A stretch of DNA of 64,000 bases from contig NZ_AOLG01000008.1 in assembly GCF_000336815.1 (NCBI RefSeq), forward strand, positions 361,237-425,236. The letters run 5' to 3'. Position numbers and translations under genes: made by a program. The notes under the pieces were generated by a model that did not search any database, was not told the DNA's origin, and was given only the letters and a program-made list of their open reading frames with translations. Source of the stretch: Haloferax prahovense DSM 18310. Its GTDB lineage: Archaea > Halobacteriota > Halobacteria > Halobacteriales > Haloferacaceae. This document shows, in pieces, positions 1 to 8,700 of the stretch. Numbering within the stretch: the first letter of the stretch is position 1; the number at the start of each line of letters is the position of its first letter.

Positions 1-56
1 TTTTCACGTCACTGTACCGCCACGGCCCGATAGCGACGACCGCCGCCGCCGAATCC

Positions 57-701
57 TTACTCGTTGCTGGGGACTCGCCCGTCGCCGGACTCTTCGGTCA
101 CTTCGATGTTGAACTCGTCCACGTGGTCCTGTTCTGCGAACCCGGCCGAGAGGACGCGCGTGAGGGCCTCTTCGACCTTCTCGCCGGTCTCTTCGATGTC
201 TTCGGGGTCGACTTCCATCACGAACCCGGTGGTGATGTTCGGCGCGGTCGGCATGAAGACGATCTCCTTGCCGTCTTTGGTCGTCTTCCCGGTCTTGAAC
301 GCGGTCATGCGGATGCCCGGCCACGTTTCGAGACGGACCGGCTTCTGGAGGTCTTCGGTACCAGTGAGGGCGGTTTCGACCGCGAGCTTAGAAGCGTTGT
401 AGATAACGCGAACGAGCGGGACCTTGTTCATGGCGGCGTCGAGGCCGGATTCGAGCAGGCGACCGGCCGTCGTCCGCATCAGGTAGCCGACTGAGAGGAC
501 CAACAACAGGAAGATGATGATGGCGACGAAGAACCCGAACACCTCCGAGAGGTAGGTGTACGGCTCCGGAAACTCCAACAGGCGGTCAACTCCCGGTATG
601 CGGACGATTGCGCCGTACAGAATGGAGAGGACGTACAGGATGACGATGAGCGGAACGAGGACCACGAGGCCGCTGGCGAAGTCGCGTCTCCACGAGGACA
701 T
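57..701 (-). CDS. DUF502 family membrane protein
   Basis: The product is 214 aa. Two hydrophobic segments (about residues 9-30 and 50-72) precede a soluble acidic C-terminal domain, which is the DUF502 layout. The role of this family is not established. The ATG start is supported by a TATA-like stretch (reverse strand, about 726-735) roughly 27 nt upstream, as expected for a leaderless transcript. A longer paralogue lies near the other end of the window (57809-58558). It is transcribed alone; the next gene, proline dehydrogenase, is on the same strand but about 80 nt upstream with its own promoter. Confidence 0.85.
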   Translation of the reverse strand: MSSWRRDFASGLVVLVPLIVILYVLSILYGAIVRIPGVDRLLEFPEPYTYLSEVFGFFVAIIIFLLLVLSVGYLMRTTAGRLLESGLDAAMNKVPLVRVIYNASKLAVETALTGTEDLQKPVRLETWPGIRMTAFKTGKTTKDGKEIVFMPTAPNITTGFVMEVDPEDIEETGEKVEEALTRVLSAGFAEQDHVDEFNIEVTEESGDGRVPSNE

Positions 702-780
702 TGATATCGGGTACGTGAACCCGCGGGCATAAGGGGATTTCTAGTGCGGGACGGGGGCGTACCCGCACCCCATCGCTCTC

Positions 781-1620
781 TCAGACGCCGACGACCGCCC
801 GGAGTGCGAACAGGGCGTTTTCCTTGCGCTCGCGGACCCGGCGGTAGAAGTACGAGACCCACTTGTCGCCGTAGGGCGCGTACTGCCATACTTCGACGCC
901 CTCGGCGGCGAGTTCGCGCTGGGCGTCCTCGCGCACGCCCATGAGCATCTGCACCTCGTAGTCGCGGTCGTACTCCGCGCCGAGGTCCCGGGCGTAGGCT
1001 ATCATCTCGGGGTCGTGGCTGCCGACCGCGATGCCGCCGTCGTACTCCCGAAACAGGTACGCGAGGAGCTCCTTGTACGCCTCGTTGACCGCCGATTTCT
1101 GCTTGTGGGCGACCGCGGCGGGTTCGTCGTACGCGCCCTTGACGAGGCGAATCTTCCCCGGCACGTCGGCGAGGCGTTCGAGGTCTTCGGGGGTGCGCTT
1201 GAGGTTCGCCTGCACGCACAGCCCCATCCCGCCGTCGAACTCGCGGGCGAGTTCCTCGAAGGCGTCGAGGGTCACGTCTGTCGTCTCGTGGTCCTCCATG
1301 TCGCACCACAGGAAGACGCCGTGTTCGTCCGCCGCCTCGGCGATGTGCCGGTAGTTCTCTTCGAACACGTGGTCGCCCGCGTCGAGACCGATTTGGGAGG
1401 GCTTGACCGACACGCAGGCGTCGATGCCGGCCGAGGCGATGTCCTCGACGAGGCTGACGTACGCCGCCGCGTCCTCGTCCGCGGGGCCGCGCTCCGCGTA
1501 GTGCTCCCCGAGGAGGTTGAGGATGACCGCCACGCCGTCGTCGTTCATCCGTCGGGCGTGGTCGAGCGCTCCCGCCGCGGACTCCCCCGCGACGAACCTG
1601 CTCGCGATGGGCGGAATCAT
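781..1620 (-). CDS. Proline dehydrogenase
   Basis: The 279-aa protein matches the compact single-domain proline dehydrogenases (FAD-dependent TIM barrel) that oxidise proline to pyrroline-5-carboxylate. It shows the family pattern of a mid-protein [11 protein letters not shown] segment, a [11 protein letters not shown] segment and a late [15 protein letters not shown] region. There is no fused P5C dehydrogenase domain as in bacterial PutA. The ATG lies just downstream of a perfect inverted repeat (1636-1652) between the TATA-like box and the start, suggesting repressor control. CDP-archaeol synthase is transcribed divergently. Confidence 0.9.
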   Translation of the reverse strand: MIPPIASRFVAGESAAGALDHARRMNDDGVAVILNLLGEHYAERGPADEDAAAYVSLVEDIASAGIDACVSVKPSQIGLDAGDHVFEENYRHIAEAADEHGVFLWCDMEDHETTDVTLDAFEELAREFDGGMGLCVQANLKRTPEDLERLADVPGKIRLVKGAYDEPAAVAHKQKSAVNEAYKELLAYLFREYDGGIAVGSHDPEMIAYARDLGAEYDRDYEVQMLMGVREDAQRELAAEGVEVWQYAPYGDKWVSYFYRRVRERKENALFALRAVVGV

Positions 1621-1635
1621 AACGAACGATTACGA

Positions 1636-1652
1636 CCCTCAGCTATTGAGGG
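1636..1652. promoter_or_regulatory. Inverted repeat, candidate operator for proline dehydrogenase
   Basis: CCCTCA and TGAGGG form a perfect 6-bp inverted repeat with a 5-nt spacer. It sits between the reverse-strand TATA-like sequence (about 1651-1657) and the proline dehydrogenase start at 1620, where a bound protein would block initiation. Operator function is inferred from position only. Confidence 0.4.
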
Positions 1653-1746
1653 TTATCATCGGTTCGGACGCGAAATCGAACGACTCCGGCGCTTCGAACG
1701 GCGACGAACCGTCGGAACTTACATTCTTCGCCGCCGACGGGTCGGT

Positions 1747-2289
1747 ATGGTCGTCTCTCTCGTCGCCACCGCCTTCTGGGCGATGTTGCCCGCGTACGTG
1801 CCGAACAACGCCGCCGTCCTCGCGGGCGGTGGCCGCCCCATCGACGGCGGGCGCACGTGGGGCGGTCGGCGCGTCCTCGGGGACGGAAAGACGTGGCGCG
1901 GCACCGCCGCCGGGACGCTGGCCGGGACGCTCCTCGCCGTCGTCCTCAACGCCGCCGCGCCCGCGGTCTCGGGCGCGCTCGGCGTCTTGCTCCCGACGTT
2001 CCCGCTCGCCGCCGGGTTCGGCCTCGCGCTCGGCGCGATGCTCGGCGACATCGGCGCGTCGTTCCTCAAGCGTCGGTCGGGCCGGGAGCGCGGTGCCGCC
2101 TTCCCCGGTCTCGACCAGCTCGACTTCGTCGTCGGCGCGCTCGTCCTCGCGCTCGTCGCTGCACCCGGCTGGTTCTCGGCGACGTTCACCCTGCCCGTGC
2201 TCGCGGTCGTGCTCGTGATGACGCCCGTGCTCCACGTCGTCACCAACGTCGGCGCGTACCTGCTCGGGCTGAAAAACGAGCCGTGGTAG
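1747..2289 (+). CDS. carS: CDP-archaeol synthase
   Basis: The product (180 aa) transfers a cytidyl group from CTP to unsaturated archaetidic acid, making CDP-archaeol for polar lipid synthesis. The N-terminal block [10 protein letters not shown], then [22 protein letters not shown], is the CarS/DUF46 signature; several transmembrane helices follow. The reading frame is open much further upstream, but the ATG at 1747 has a TATA-like box (about 1716-1726) 27 nt before it and begins the first hydrophobic helix. Confidence 0.92.
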   Translation: MVVSLVATAFWAMLPAYVPNNAAVLAGGGRPIDGGRTWGGRRVLGDGKTWRGTAAGTLAGTLLAVVLNAAAPAVSGALGVLLPTFPLAAGFGLALGAMLGDIGASFLKRRSGRERGAAFPGLDQLDFVVGALVLALVAAPGWFSATFTLPVLAVVLVMTPVLHVVTNVGAYLLGLKNEPW

Positions 2290-2517
2290 GCGGTCGAGCG
2301 TCCGCGCGACGGGTCGCCGACCGACGCGCACAAGGCGACAAGGCCGGTCCCTCGGTCGCTCGCGCCGCCGTCCCTTCGGTCCCCGCTCGTTCCTGTTACG
2401 AAGCCGATATCACCGCGAGACACCGCGATTAACTCGGCATAATTCGAGTCAAACGTCCCGTACTGCGCTGGACGGACGCCGCGGTTCAAGTCCCTCCGAC
2501 GGTTGCGACTCGGCCAG

Positions 2518-3714
2518 ATGAAGACAGAACGGATCTCACTCATCGTCGGTGGACTCGTGGCCGTCCTCGCGGCCGTCGGGACGGCCGCGCCGTGGCTCGC
2601 ACCCGGCGGGGTCGACTGGACCGCCGCGGGCGAACTGCTGGTCGTCGGAACGACGGCGCTTTTCACTCTCACGGCCCTCGTCTGGGTCGTCCTCACCTAC
2701 GTCGTCGGCGCGGGCTACGAGCCCCCGGCCCCGGAGTACGGCCCCGACGAGATTCAGGTCCGCATCCTCACCGTCGACGCCGAGTCGATCGTCCAATCGA
2801 CCGTCGACTCGCTTCCGGCGTCGTTCGACGAGGTCCACGTCGTCGCCGAGACCGACATCGACGTCGCGGGCGCAGCGGTCCACGCCGTCCCCGACGAGTT
2901 CGACTGCGACGCCGTCCGGAAGGGTCGCGCAATCGAGTGGGCGCGGCGGAACCTCGAAACCGACCGCGAGTACGTCCTCTACCTGGACGAGGACAGCCTG
3001 CTGGAGTCGTTCGACGGGCTTCCCGGCTCCGACGTGGTCCAACTGCGCGAACGGCCGCGTCGGACCGACTCGCTGTTCTCCTACCTCGCCGACGTCTACC
3101 GGATGGGCGTCCAGATAGAACAGCGCGCCTTCGCGCGCCTCTCGATTCCGCTGTTCGCGTGGGGCGGCGGTATCGCCGTCCGCCGAGAGGTCGAAGAGGC
3201 GGTCACGTGGGACCGCGAGACGCTCGTCGAGGACACCGCGTTCGTCTGGGCGGCCGCACAGGAACTCGACGACTTCACCTTCGACCTCGCGACGGCGACC
3301 TGCGCCAACGAGGCCCCGCCGTCGCTCACCGAGATTCTCCAACAGCGCCGCCGCTGGGCCGCCGGCAATCTCGACGCCGCGACGGCGCTCCCGGTTCACT
3401 ACCAGCTTCTCACTCGCGTCCGCAACTACGCGTGGGCGCTCTCGCCGGTGGTCACGGTCGTCGCCGTCCCCCTGTCGGTCCTCGGCGTCGGCCTCGTCGC
3501 CAGCGGCCTGTTCGCGCTCGCGTCGCTCGCGCTCGGCGCGCTCACGGCGTTCTGGTACCTCCGGGGTGTGGTCTACTACGGCCGCGACAAGTTCTCGTGG
3601 GCGCTCGCGGTCCCGCTCGCGCCGGTCGTCACCGTCGTCCACTCGATGGGGACGGTCGCGGGAATCCTCGACCCGCCCCGCGACTTCCGCGTGACGAAGA
3701 AGACCGGGAAGTAG
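2518..3714 (+). CDS. Family 2 glycosyltransferase, membrane bound
   Basis: The 398-aa protein has two N-terminal transmembrane segments (about residues 5-27 and 37-62), a cytosolic GT-A type domain, and three C-terminal transmembrane segments. The acid motif DED lies at residues 157-159, an EDTAF acidic pair follows, and QRRRW at 276-280 fits the QxxRW motif of processive GT2 enzymes. Substrate and product are unknown; a glycolipid or polysaccharide is plausible. I chose the ATG at 2518 because the hydrophobic N-terminus begins there; an in-frame start 15 nt earlier exists. Confidence 0.82.
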   Translation: MKTERISLIVGGLVAVLAAVGTAAPWLAPGGVDWTAAGELLVVGTTALFTLTALVWVVLTYVVGAGYEPPAPEYGPDEIQVRILTVDAESIVQSTVDSLPASFDEVHVVAETDIDVAGAAVHAVPDEFDCDAVRKGRAIEWARRNLETDREYVLYLDEDSLLESFDGLPGSDVVQLRERPRRTDSLFSYLADVYRMGVQIEQRAFARLSIPLFAWGGGIAVRREVEEAVTWDRETLVEDTAFVWAAAQELDDFTFDLATATCANEAPPSLTEILQQRRRWAAGNLDAATALPVHYQLLTRVRNYAWALSPVVTVVAVPLSVLGVGLVASGLFALASLALGALTAFWYLRGVVYYGRDKFSWALAVPLAPVVTVVHSMGTVAGILDPPRDFRVTKKTGK

Positions 3715-3775
3715 GGGTTCGCCTCGATTGCCGCGGTAGCGTGGGTCGGCGCGACCGAACCGCCCCGAACCGTCC

Positions 3776-3785
3776 CGCTTAAGCG
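3776..3785. promoter_or_regulatory. TATA-like palindrome before pyrE
   Basis: CGCTTAAGCG is a perfect 10-bp palindrome centred about 30 nt before the pyrE ATG. It is placed like the TATA element of a leaderless haloarchaeal transcript; its symmetry would also suit a dimeric regulator. Confidence 0.5.
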
Positions 3786-3810
3786 CCTCCCTGAACCCTC
3801 TCGAAACAAG

Positions 3811-4341
3811 ATGGCGAACGCAGCACTCATCGAGGCGCTTCGAGCCGCCGACGCGGTCCAGTTCGGCGAGTTCGAACTCTCCCACGGCGGCACGTCGAGC
3901 TACTACGTGGACAAGTACCTCTTCGAGACCGACCCCCGGTGTCTGAAGCTCATCGCCGAGGCGTTCGCGGAGCGCGTCGCGGACGACGACAAACTGGCTG
4001 GCGTCGCGCTCGGTGCGGTCCCGCTCGTGGCCGCGACCGCGGTCGAGACGAACAAGCCGTACGTCATCGCCCGCAAGAAGGCGAAGGAGTACGGGACGGC
4101 CAAGCGCATCGAGGGCGCGCTCGACGAGGGCGAGGAGGTCGTCGTCCTCGAAGACATCGCGACGACCGGCCAGAGCGCCGTCGACGCCGTGGAGGCGCTC
4201 CGCGAGGCCGGCGCGGTCGTCGACCGCGTCATCGTCGTCGTGGACCGACAGGAGGGCGCAGCGGAGCTGTTAGCCGAACACGACATCGAACTGGAGTCGC
4301 TTCTCACCGCCGAGGACCTGCTGGCTGACGCCGACCGCTAA
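3811..4341 (+). CDS. pyrE: Orotate phosphoribosyltransferase
   Basis: The protein (176 aa) converts orotate and PRPP to orotidine 5'-monophosphate in pyrimidine synthesis. The PRPP-binding loop [13 protein letters not shown] lies at about residues 110-122, and a lysine-rich [10 protein letters not shown] segment precedes it, as in PyrE. Length is typical for the archaeal enzyme. The adjacent downstream gene encodes a related phosphoribosyltransferase domain fused to a HTH but with an altered loop, so this gene is the better candidate for the true enzyme. Confidence 0.93.
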   Translation: MANAALIEALRAADAVQFGEFELSHGGTSSYYVDKYLFETDPRCLKLIAEAFAERVADDDKLAGVALGAVPLVAATAVETNKPYVIARKKAKEYGTAKRIEGALDEGEEVVVLEDIATTGQSAVDAVEALREAGAVVDRVIVVVDRQEGAAELLAEHDIELESLLTAEDLLADADR

Positions 4342-4415
4342 TACACGCTTGTGACTAATTCACTCGGAATCGGCAATCGAAGTATTCATTTTTGTGCAAG
4401 TACGAAGGCGGAGGC

Positions 4416-5129
4416 ATGAACAGAGCAGAGAAGGCCGCACTCCAGTTGCAGGCTGTCTCCGTGCTCCGGATGCTCAAAGAGACCCGGACGTACGACGAGC
4501 TGGCCGAACTCACGGGACTGCCGGCCGGCGACCTCAACCGCTACGTCAACGGGCACGTCCTGCCCGGAGTCGAACGCGCCCGGGAGGTCGTCGAGGGCGT
4601 CGGCCGCGACGCGCTCGCCGACGAACTCGAAGCCCGCGTCCGATTCGACGACGAGGGCTACGTCGACAACTCCGGCGTCGTCTTCGACCAGTCGTTCCTC
4701 GACCTCGTCGCGCCCGTCGCGGCGAACACGCTGAACCTCGAACGCCCCGACGTGATTCTGACCGCGGCGACCGACGGCATCACCCTCGGCGCGGCGATGG
4801 CGAGCTACTTCGGCGCGCGCCTCGCGTACGCGAAGAAGTCGAAAGAGACCGCCGTCGAGGACTTCATCGAGTCGCGCCAGCGCCTCGCGTCCGGTATCGA
4901 ACTCACCTACTACCTCCCCGCCAGCGCCATCGACGACGGCGAGCGCGTCCTCGTCGTCGACGACCTCATCCGCTCGGGCGAGACACAGGAACTCCTCTTG
5001 GACATCGCGCTGCAGGCCGACGCCGACATCGCCGGCGTCTTCGCGCTCATCGCCGTCGGCGACGAGGGGACGAACCGCGCCCGCGAACTCACCGACGCCC
5101 CGGTCGGCGCGCTGAGCAGTTTCGACTGA
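4416..5129 (+). CDS. gfcR: HTH-phosphoribosyltransferase transcriptional regulator (GfcR-like)
   Basis: The 237-aa protein has an N-terminal helix-turn-helix (about residues 1-60, with TYDELAELTGLPAGDLNRYV) and a C-terminal PRTase domain. Its PRPP loop is VLVVDDLIRSGET (about 178-190), differing from the DIATTG loop of the neighbouring PyrE. This architecture matches GfcR of Haloferax volcanii, an activator of glucose and fructose catabolism; such proteins are often misannotated as a second orotate PRTase. I chose the ATG at 4416; an in-frame GTG lies upstream at 4392 but the HTH starts after 4416. The effector could be a phosphosugar or nucleotide (inference). Confidence 0.82.
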   Translation: MNRAEKAALQLQAVSVLRMLKETRTYDELAELTGLPAGDLNRYVNGHVLPGVERAREVVEGVGRDALADELEARVRFDDEGYVDNSGVVFDQSFLDLVAPVAANTLNLERPDVILTAATDGITLGAAMASYFGARLAYAKKSKETAVEDFIESRQRLASGIELTYYLPASAIDDGERVLVVDDLIRSGETQELLLDIALQADADIAGVFALIAVGDEGTNRARELTDAPVGALSSFD

Positions 5130-5198
5130 GGCTCCCCCGCGGCCGCTCGAATAAACGGCTCTAAACTCGTTAGCCAACTTACAAATGGTGGGAAAATA

Positions 5199-5212
5199 GG
5201 CACTTATGTGCC
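5199..5212. promoter_or_regulatory. Inverted repeat upstream of the permease gene
   Basis: GGCAC-TTAT-GTGCC is a perfect 5-bp inverted repeat about 107 nt before the permease start. Its centre resembles the second element GCTTATGTG at 5280-5288, which has the right distance (about 35 nt) to act as the TATA box. It may be an upstream operator or a second promoter. Confidence 0.3.
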
Positions 5213-5318
5213 GTTCTCTCACGCTGAATGGGCTGTTTAACTCGCGTTCGTGGATAATTCTGCCCGGGAGGATGGTAATGCTTATGTGTGCAATCGTGGG
5301 TATGCTTAGTCGTGCATC

Positions 5319-6731
5319 ATGGGGCTCTCTGAAACCCTCGCAAACTACTTCGACGTGCATAAACACGGGTCCACGGTCAGGACCGAGATTCTCGCGGGCA
5401 TCACGACGTTCCTCACGATGTCGTACATCGTCGTGGTCAACCCGTCGCTTCTCACAGACCAACCGTACATCGAGGGCGTCGACGGCATCGCCATCGCCGG
5501 GTACACGCCGGGCGAGGTCCAGTCCATGCTCGCTGTCGTCACCATCCTCGCGGCCGCCATCGCGACCACGGTCATGGCGTTCTACGCCAACCGACCCTTC
5601 GCGCAAGCGCCGGGCCTCGGCCTGAACGCCTTCTTCGCGTTCACCGTCGTCGGCGCGTTAGGCGTCCCGTGGCAGACGGCGCTCGCGGCCGTCTTCGTCG
5701 AGGGAATCATCTTCATCGCGCTCACCGCCGTCGGCGCGCGGGAAGCCATCATCAAGGTGTTCCCCGAACCGGTCAAGATGGCCGTCGGGACCGGTATCGG
5801 ACTGTTCTTGGCGATTATCGGCTTACAGGCGATGGGCATCGTCGTCAACGATAACTCGACGCTCATCACGATGGGTGACCTCGCGTCGAACCCCGTCGCC
5901 ATCGTCTCCATCGTCGGCCTGTTCTTGACGTTCGCGCTCTACGCGGCGAACGTTCCCGGTTCCATCATCATCGGCATCGTCGGCACGTCGCTTCTCGGCT
6001 GGGGCCTCACCGTCTCGGGTCTCGTCTCGTCCGAGGCCGGCCTCGTCGTCGGCACCTCGGCCGCAACCTACGACATCACGCCGCTCGCCGGCGCGTTCAT
6101 CTCCGGCTTCGGCAACGTCGAGGCGTTCAGCTTCGCGCTTATCGTCATCACGTTCTTCTTCGTCGACTTCTTCGACACCGCCGGCACGCTCGTCGGCGTC
6201 GGGCAGGCCGGGGGCTTCCTCGACGACAACGGCGACCTCCCCGACATCGACAAGCCGCTCATGGCCGACGCGGTCGGTACCACGGCTGGCGCGATGCTCG
6301 GGACCTCGACGGTCACGACCTACATCGAGTCCGCCACCGGCGTCGAAGAGGGCGGTCGCACGGGCCTCACCGCGCTCGTCGTCGCCCTCCTGTTCCTCGG
6401 CTCGCTCGCCATCGTCCCGCTCGCGACGGCCATCCCGCAGTACGCCTCTCACATCGCGCTCGTCGTCATCGGCGTCGTGATGCTCCGCAACGTCGTCGAC
6501 ATCGCGTGGGACGACATCACGTTCACCATCCCCGCCGGCATGACCATCCTCGTCATGCCCTTCACGTACTCCATCGCCTACGGCATCGCGGCGGGTATCG
6601 TCTCGTACCCGCTCGTGAAGGTCGCCGCCGGCGAGTACGACGAGGTCAGCGTCGGGCAGTGGACGCTCGCAGCCGCGTTCGTCCTCTACTTCGTCATCCG
6701 TACCTCCGGGATGCTGCAAGCGCAGGTCTGA
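5319..6731 (+). CDS. NCS2-family (AzgA-like) nucleobase permease
   Basis: The 470-aa protein has about 12 to 14 hydrophobic segments and fits the AzgA branch of NCS2 transporters. Family features seen are RTEILAGITTFLTMSYI near the N-terminus, FAQAPGLGLNAFFAF at about residues 91-105, a FFFVDFFDTAGTLVGVGQAGG segment with DFFDTAGTL in the substrate-site region, and GTSTVTTYIESATGVEEGGRTG. It probably imports hypoxanthine, guanine, adenine or a related base by proton symport. It follows pyrE and the PRTase-type regulator, which suits a nucleobase salvage context, although it has its own promoter region. Confidence 0.9.
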   Translation: MGLSETLANYFDVHKHGSTVRTEILAGITTFLTMSYIVVVNPSLLTDQPYIEGVDGIAIAGYTPGEVQSMLAVVTILAAAIATTVMAFYANRPFAQAPGLGLNAFFAFTVVGALGVPWQTALAAVFVEGIIFIALTAVGAREAIIKVFPEPVKMAVGTGIGLFLAIIGLQAMGIVVNDNSTLITMGDLASNPVAIVSIVGLFLTFALYAANVPGSIIIGIVGTSLLGWGLTVSGLVSSEAGLVVGTSAATYDITPLAGAFISGFGNVEAFSFALIVITFFFVDFFDTAGTLVGVGQAGGFLDDNGDLPDIDKPLMADAVGTTAGAMLGTSTVTTYIESATGVEEGGRTGLTALVVALLFLGSLAIVPLATAIPQYASHIALVVIGVVMLRNVVDIAWDDITFTIPAGMTILVMPFTYSIAYGIAAGIVSYPLVKVAAGEYDEVSVGQWTLAAAFVLYFVIRTSGMLQAQV

Positions 6732-6842
6732 GACGCCGATCCGCGACCGCTCGATTCCCCCGCAGGCGTGCGTTTCTCTCCGATGCGTCCGCGACACACA
6801 CCACCGCCGCGTTTTTCCGCTCGGACTCCATACCTCCGAGCG

Positions 6843-7097
6843 ATGTCTCAACTCGTCCTCTACGAACTGCAGGGCTGTCCGTACTGCGCGAAGGTGAAGA
6901 ACAAGCTCGCCGAACTCGACCTCGAATACGAGTCGCGGATGGTTCCCAGCGCCCACGCCGAGCGCACGGAAGTCGAAGCGGTAAGCGGGCAGACCGGCGT
7001 CCCCGTCCTCGTCGACGAGGAACACGGCGTCGAGGGGATGCCCGAGAGCGACGATATCGTCGACTACCTCGAAGAGACCTACGGCTCGGCGGCGTAA
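6843..7097 (+). CDS. Glutaredoxin-like / GST N-terminal domain protein
   Basis: The 84-aa protein has a single thioredoxin-like fold. The redox motif CPYC sits near residue 12 (LYELQGCPYCAKVKNKL), followed by the TGVPVLVD cis-proline segment and a SDDIVDYLEETY C-terminal helix, as in glutaredoxins and GST N-terminal domains. Likely role is thiol-disulfide exchange, in haloarchaea presumably with gamma-glutamylcysteine rather than glutathione (inference). Confidence 0.85.
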   Translation: MSQLVLYELQGCPYCAKVKNKLAELDLEYESRMVPSAHAERTEVEAVSGQTGVPVLVDEEHGVEGMPESDDIVDYLEETYGSAA

Positions 7098-7133
7098 CCC
7101 CCTCCCCTTTCGCGGCGGCCGTCGGGCTCCCGC

Positions 7134-7517
7134 TTACTGTTCTCGTTTTCGACCGCACGCGGTCTCGTAGCTCGCGCGGAGCGCGTCCGAGAGTTCGGCG
7201 ATTCGGCTCGGCTCGATATCGACCGTCGCCCACGACCCGACGATTCGACCGTTCGCCTCGAACGGCAGGACGCGGTGTCGTTTCGCGACCGCCGCTCGCG
7301 ACTCGGCCGACAGCGACGTGAGCGAGAGCCCCTGCTCCGAGACGACGGCGAAGAGCGTCCCGTTCGCCCGAAACGACGGGCAGCCGAAAAGCGCCGTCCG
7401 CTCGACCGCCGGCCACGACGCGGCCTCGCGCCACACCGCGGCCGCGAGCGTTTCGACGGCGGCCGGCGACTCCTCACTCGTCCCCGCACCCTCGGTTGTC
7501 CTCTTCGATTTCGACAT
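7134..7517 (-). CDS. TfoX/YjbR-like small domain protein
   Basis: The 127-aa protein carries an ALFGCPSFRANGTLFAVV segment followed by short strands (GLSLTSL, RVLPFEANGR) and a helical end, resembling the TfoX N-terminal or MmcQ/YjbR fold. Function in archaea is unknown. The ATG at 7517 is preferred; a GTG codon lies directly before it. It converges on the glutaredoxin-like gene. Confidence 0.6.
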   Translation of the reverse strand: MSKSKRTTEGAGTSEESPAAVETLAAAVWREAASWPAVERTALFGCPSFRANGTLFAVVSEQGLSLTSLSAESRAAVAKRHRVLPFEANGRIVGSWATVDIEPSRIAELSDALRASYETACGRKREQ

Positions 7518-7583
7518 CACAGTCGCTACGCTGTCGAGGAGAATAACGGTAGTCGCTCGGAGGCGAGCACCCGACCCCGCCGG

Positions 7584-8558
7584 TTAGCTCTCTGCGGGGT
7601 CGCGGGTCCGCTCTCGAATCAGGTCGCGAATCTCGTCGGGGTCGTCGATGGCGGCGAGTTCCTCGCAGCTGACGATGCCGGTTCCGTCGACCGACTCGCG
7701 TTTCTGTTGTTCCTCGACGAAGTAGACCGAGCGCGTCCGCGTGATTTCGCCGAGCGAAGACATGATTTGGGCGCGCTTTTCGGCGCTTCTGGTGAACGAC
7801 GAGTGGCCCGTGAGAACGTTCGTCTCCTTCTTTCGTCCGGCGTCCTCGCTGACGGCCTTGAACGGTGCGCGGGCGGTCGGGTGGACGGTGAAGCCGGCGC
7901 GCGTCAACACCGACAGAACGTGTTCGTCGTCGGGGTCCACGTCGGGGTCTTCGGGAGTCGGCTCGGCGTCGCGCACGTCCTCCGCGCCCGTGAGCACGTC
8001 GACCGGGCTCGAGAAGGGACGATCGAACAGCTCTTCGAGGTGAATCGCCACTTCGATGCTCGCGTTCATGCCGTTTTCGTACTTCGAGACGGTGCGCCGC
8101 GAAACGCCGAGCTCGGTCGCGAGCTGTCCGAGGCTCCACCCGCGTTCTTGCCGCTCTTCGGCGAGCACGTCGCCGTCGAGGCTCACGTACAGACCGCCGG
8201 GGGCGGCGTAGATGAGCGGGGGAACCTCTTCGACGAACAGGTCCATGGCGGTGTCGGGGTTCAACACCGGCACGCCGTGACGGAAGTAGACGACTCCGGG
8301 TTTGAGGTCCTCGTCTCGGGTCCGAAGCCCGACGACCAACGGCGTGGCGTCGAGGTACGAGCCGAGGCGTCGCATCTCGGAGCCGGTGACGCCGTCGAAC
8401 GCGTCGATGTTCCCCAGTATCTTGAGGAGCAACAGGTCCTCACCTCTCCGGGCGGCGAGGTCGAAGCTCTTCGGCCGGATGGCGATGCGGTCGCTCACGA
8501 CGAAGCCCGCGTCTTGGAGCATCGCGGCGACATTACCAACCAGCGCTGACCGGGACAT
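7584..8558 (-). CDS. COG1395-type HTH transcriptional regulator
   Basis: The 324-aa protein has a conserved N-terminal domain (about residues 1-120, [21 protein letters not shown]) then a Cro/C1-type helix-turn-helix at about 125-180 ([20 protein letters not shown] and [12 protein letters not shown]). The C-terminal 110 residues form a second domain. This is the layout of the archaeal COG1395 regulators; its target genes are unknown. The ATG at 8558 matches a reverse-strand TATA box (8581-8588) about 27 nt away. tiaS is divergent, so the two promoters share one intergenic region. Confidence 0.83.
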   Translation of the reverse strand: MSRSALVGNVAAMLQDAGFVVSDRIAIRPKSFDLAARRGEDLLLLKILGNIDAFDGVTGSEMRRLGSYLDATPLVVGLRTRDEDLKPGVVYFRHGVPVLNPDTAMDLFVEEVPPLIYAAPGGLYVSLDGDVLAEERQERGWSLGQLATELGVSRRTVSKYENGMNASIEVAIHLEELFDRPFSSPVDVLTGAEDVRDAEPTPEDPDVDPDDEHVLSVLTRAGFTVHPTARAPFKAVSEDAGRKKETNVLTGHSSFTRSAEKRAQIMSSLGEITRTRSVYFVEEQQKRESVDGTGIVSCEELAAIDDPDEIRDLIRERTRDPAES

Positions 8559-8580
8559 AGGGGGCAATAAGCGATTCGGC

Positions 8581-8650
8581 CCATAAAGCGTTTTCCCCGG
8601 TATCGACGCCCTCGCCGACGTGTATCCCTTCTCGATGCCGCATTTATATA
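8581..8650. promoter_or_regulatory. Divergent promoters of the COG1395 regulator and tiaS
   Basis: On the reverse strand CTTTATGG (8581-8588) lies about 27 nt before the regulator start. On the forward strand TTTATATA (8643-8650) predicts a tiaS start near 8673 and a leader of about 28 nt. Confidence 0.6.
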
Positions 8651-8700
8651 GCCGCGACCGACCCGAAAGGCGTTACTGCGCCCTCCGGCAATCTCCGCCG

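Noticed and set aside
1015-1746. Extended N-terminus of CDP-archaeol synthase
   Set aside because: The upstream open frame is antisense to proline dehydrogenase, and the ATG at 1747 has a well-spaced TATA box.
4416-5129. Second orotate phosphoribosyltransferase
   Set aside because: The N-terminal HTH and the changed PRPP loop point to a GfcR-type regulator, with the true PyrE encoded just upstream.
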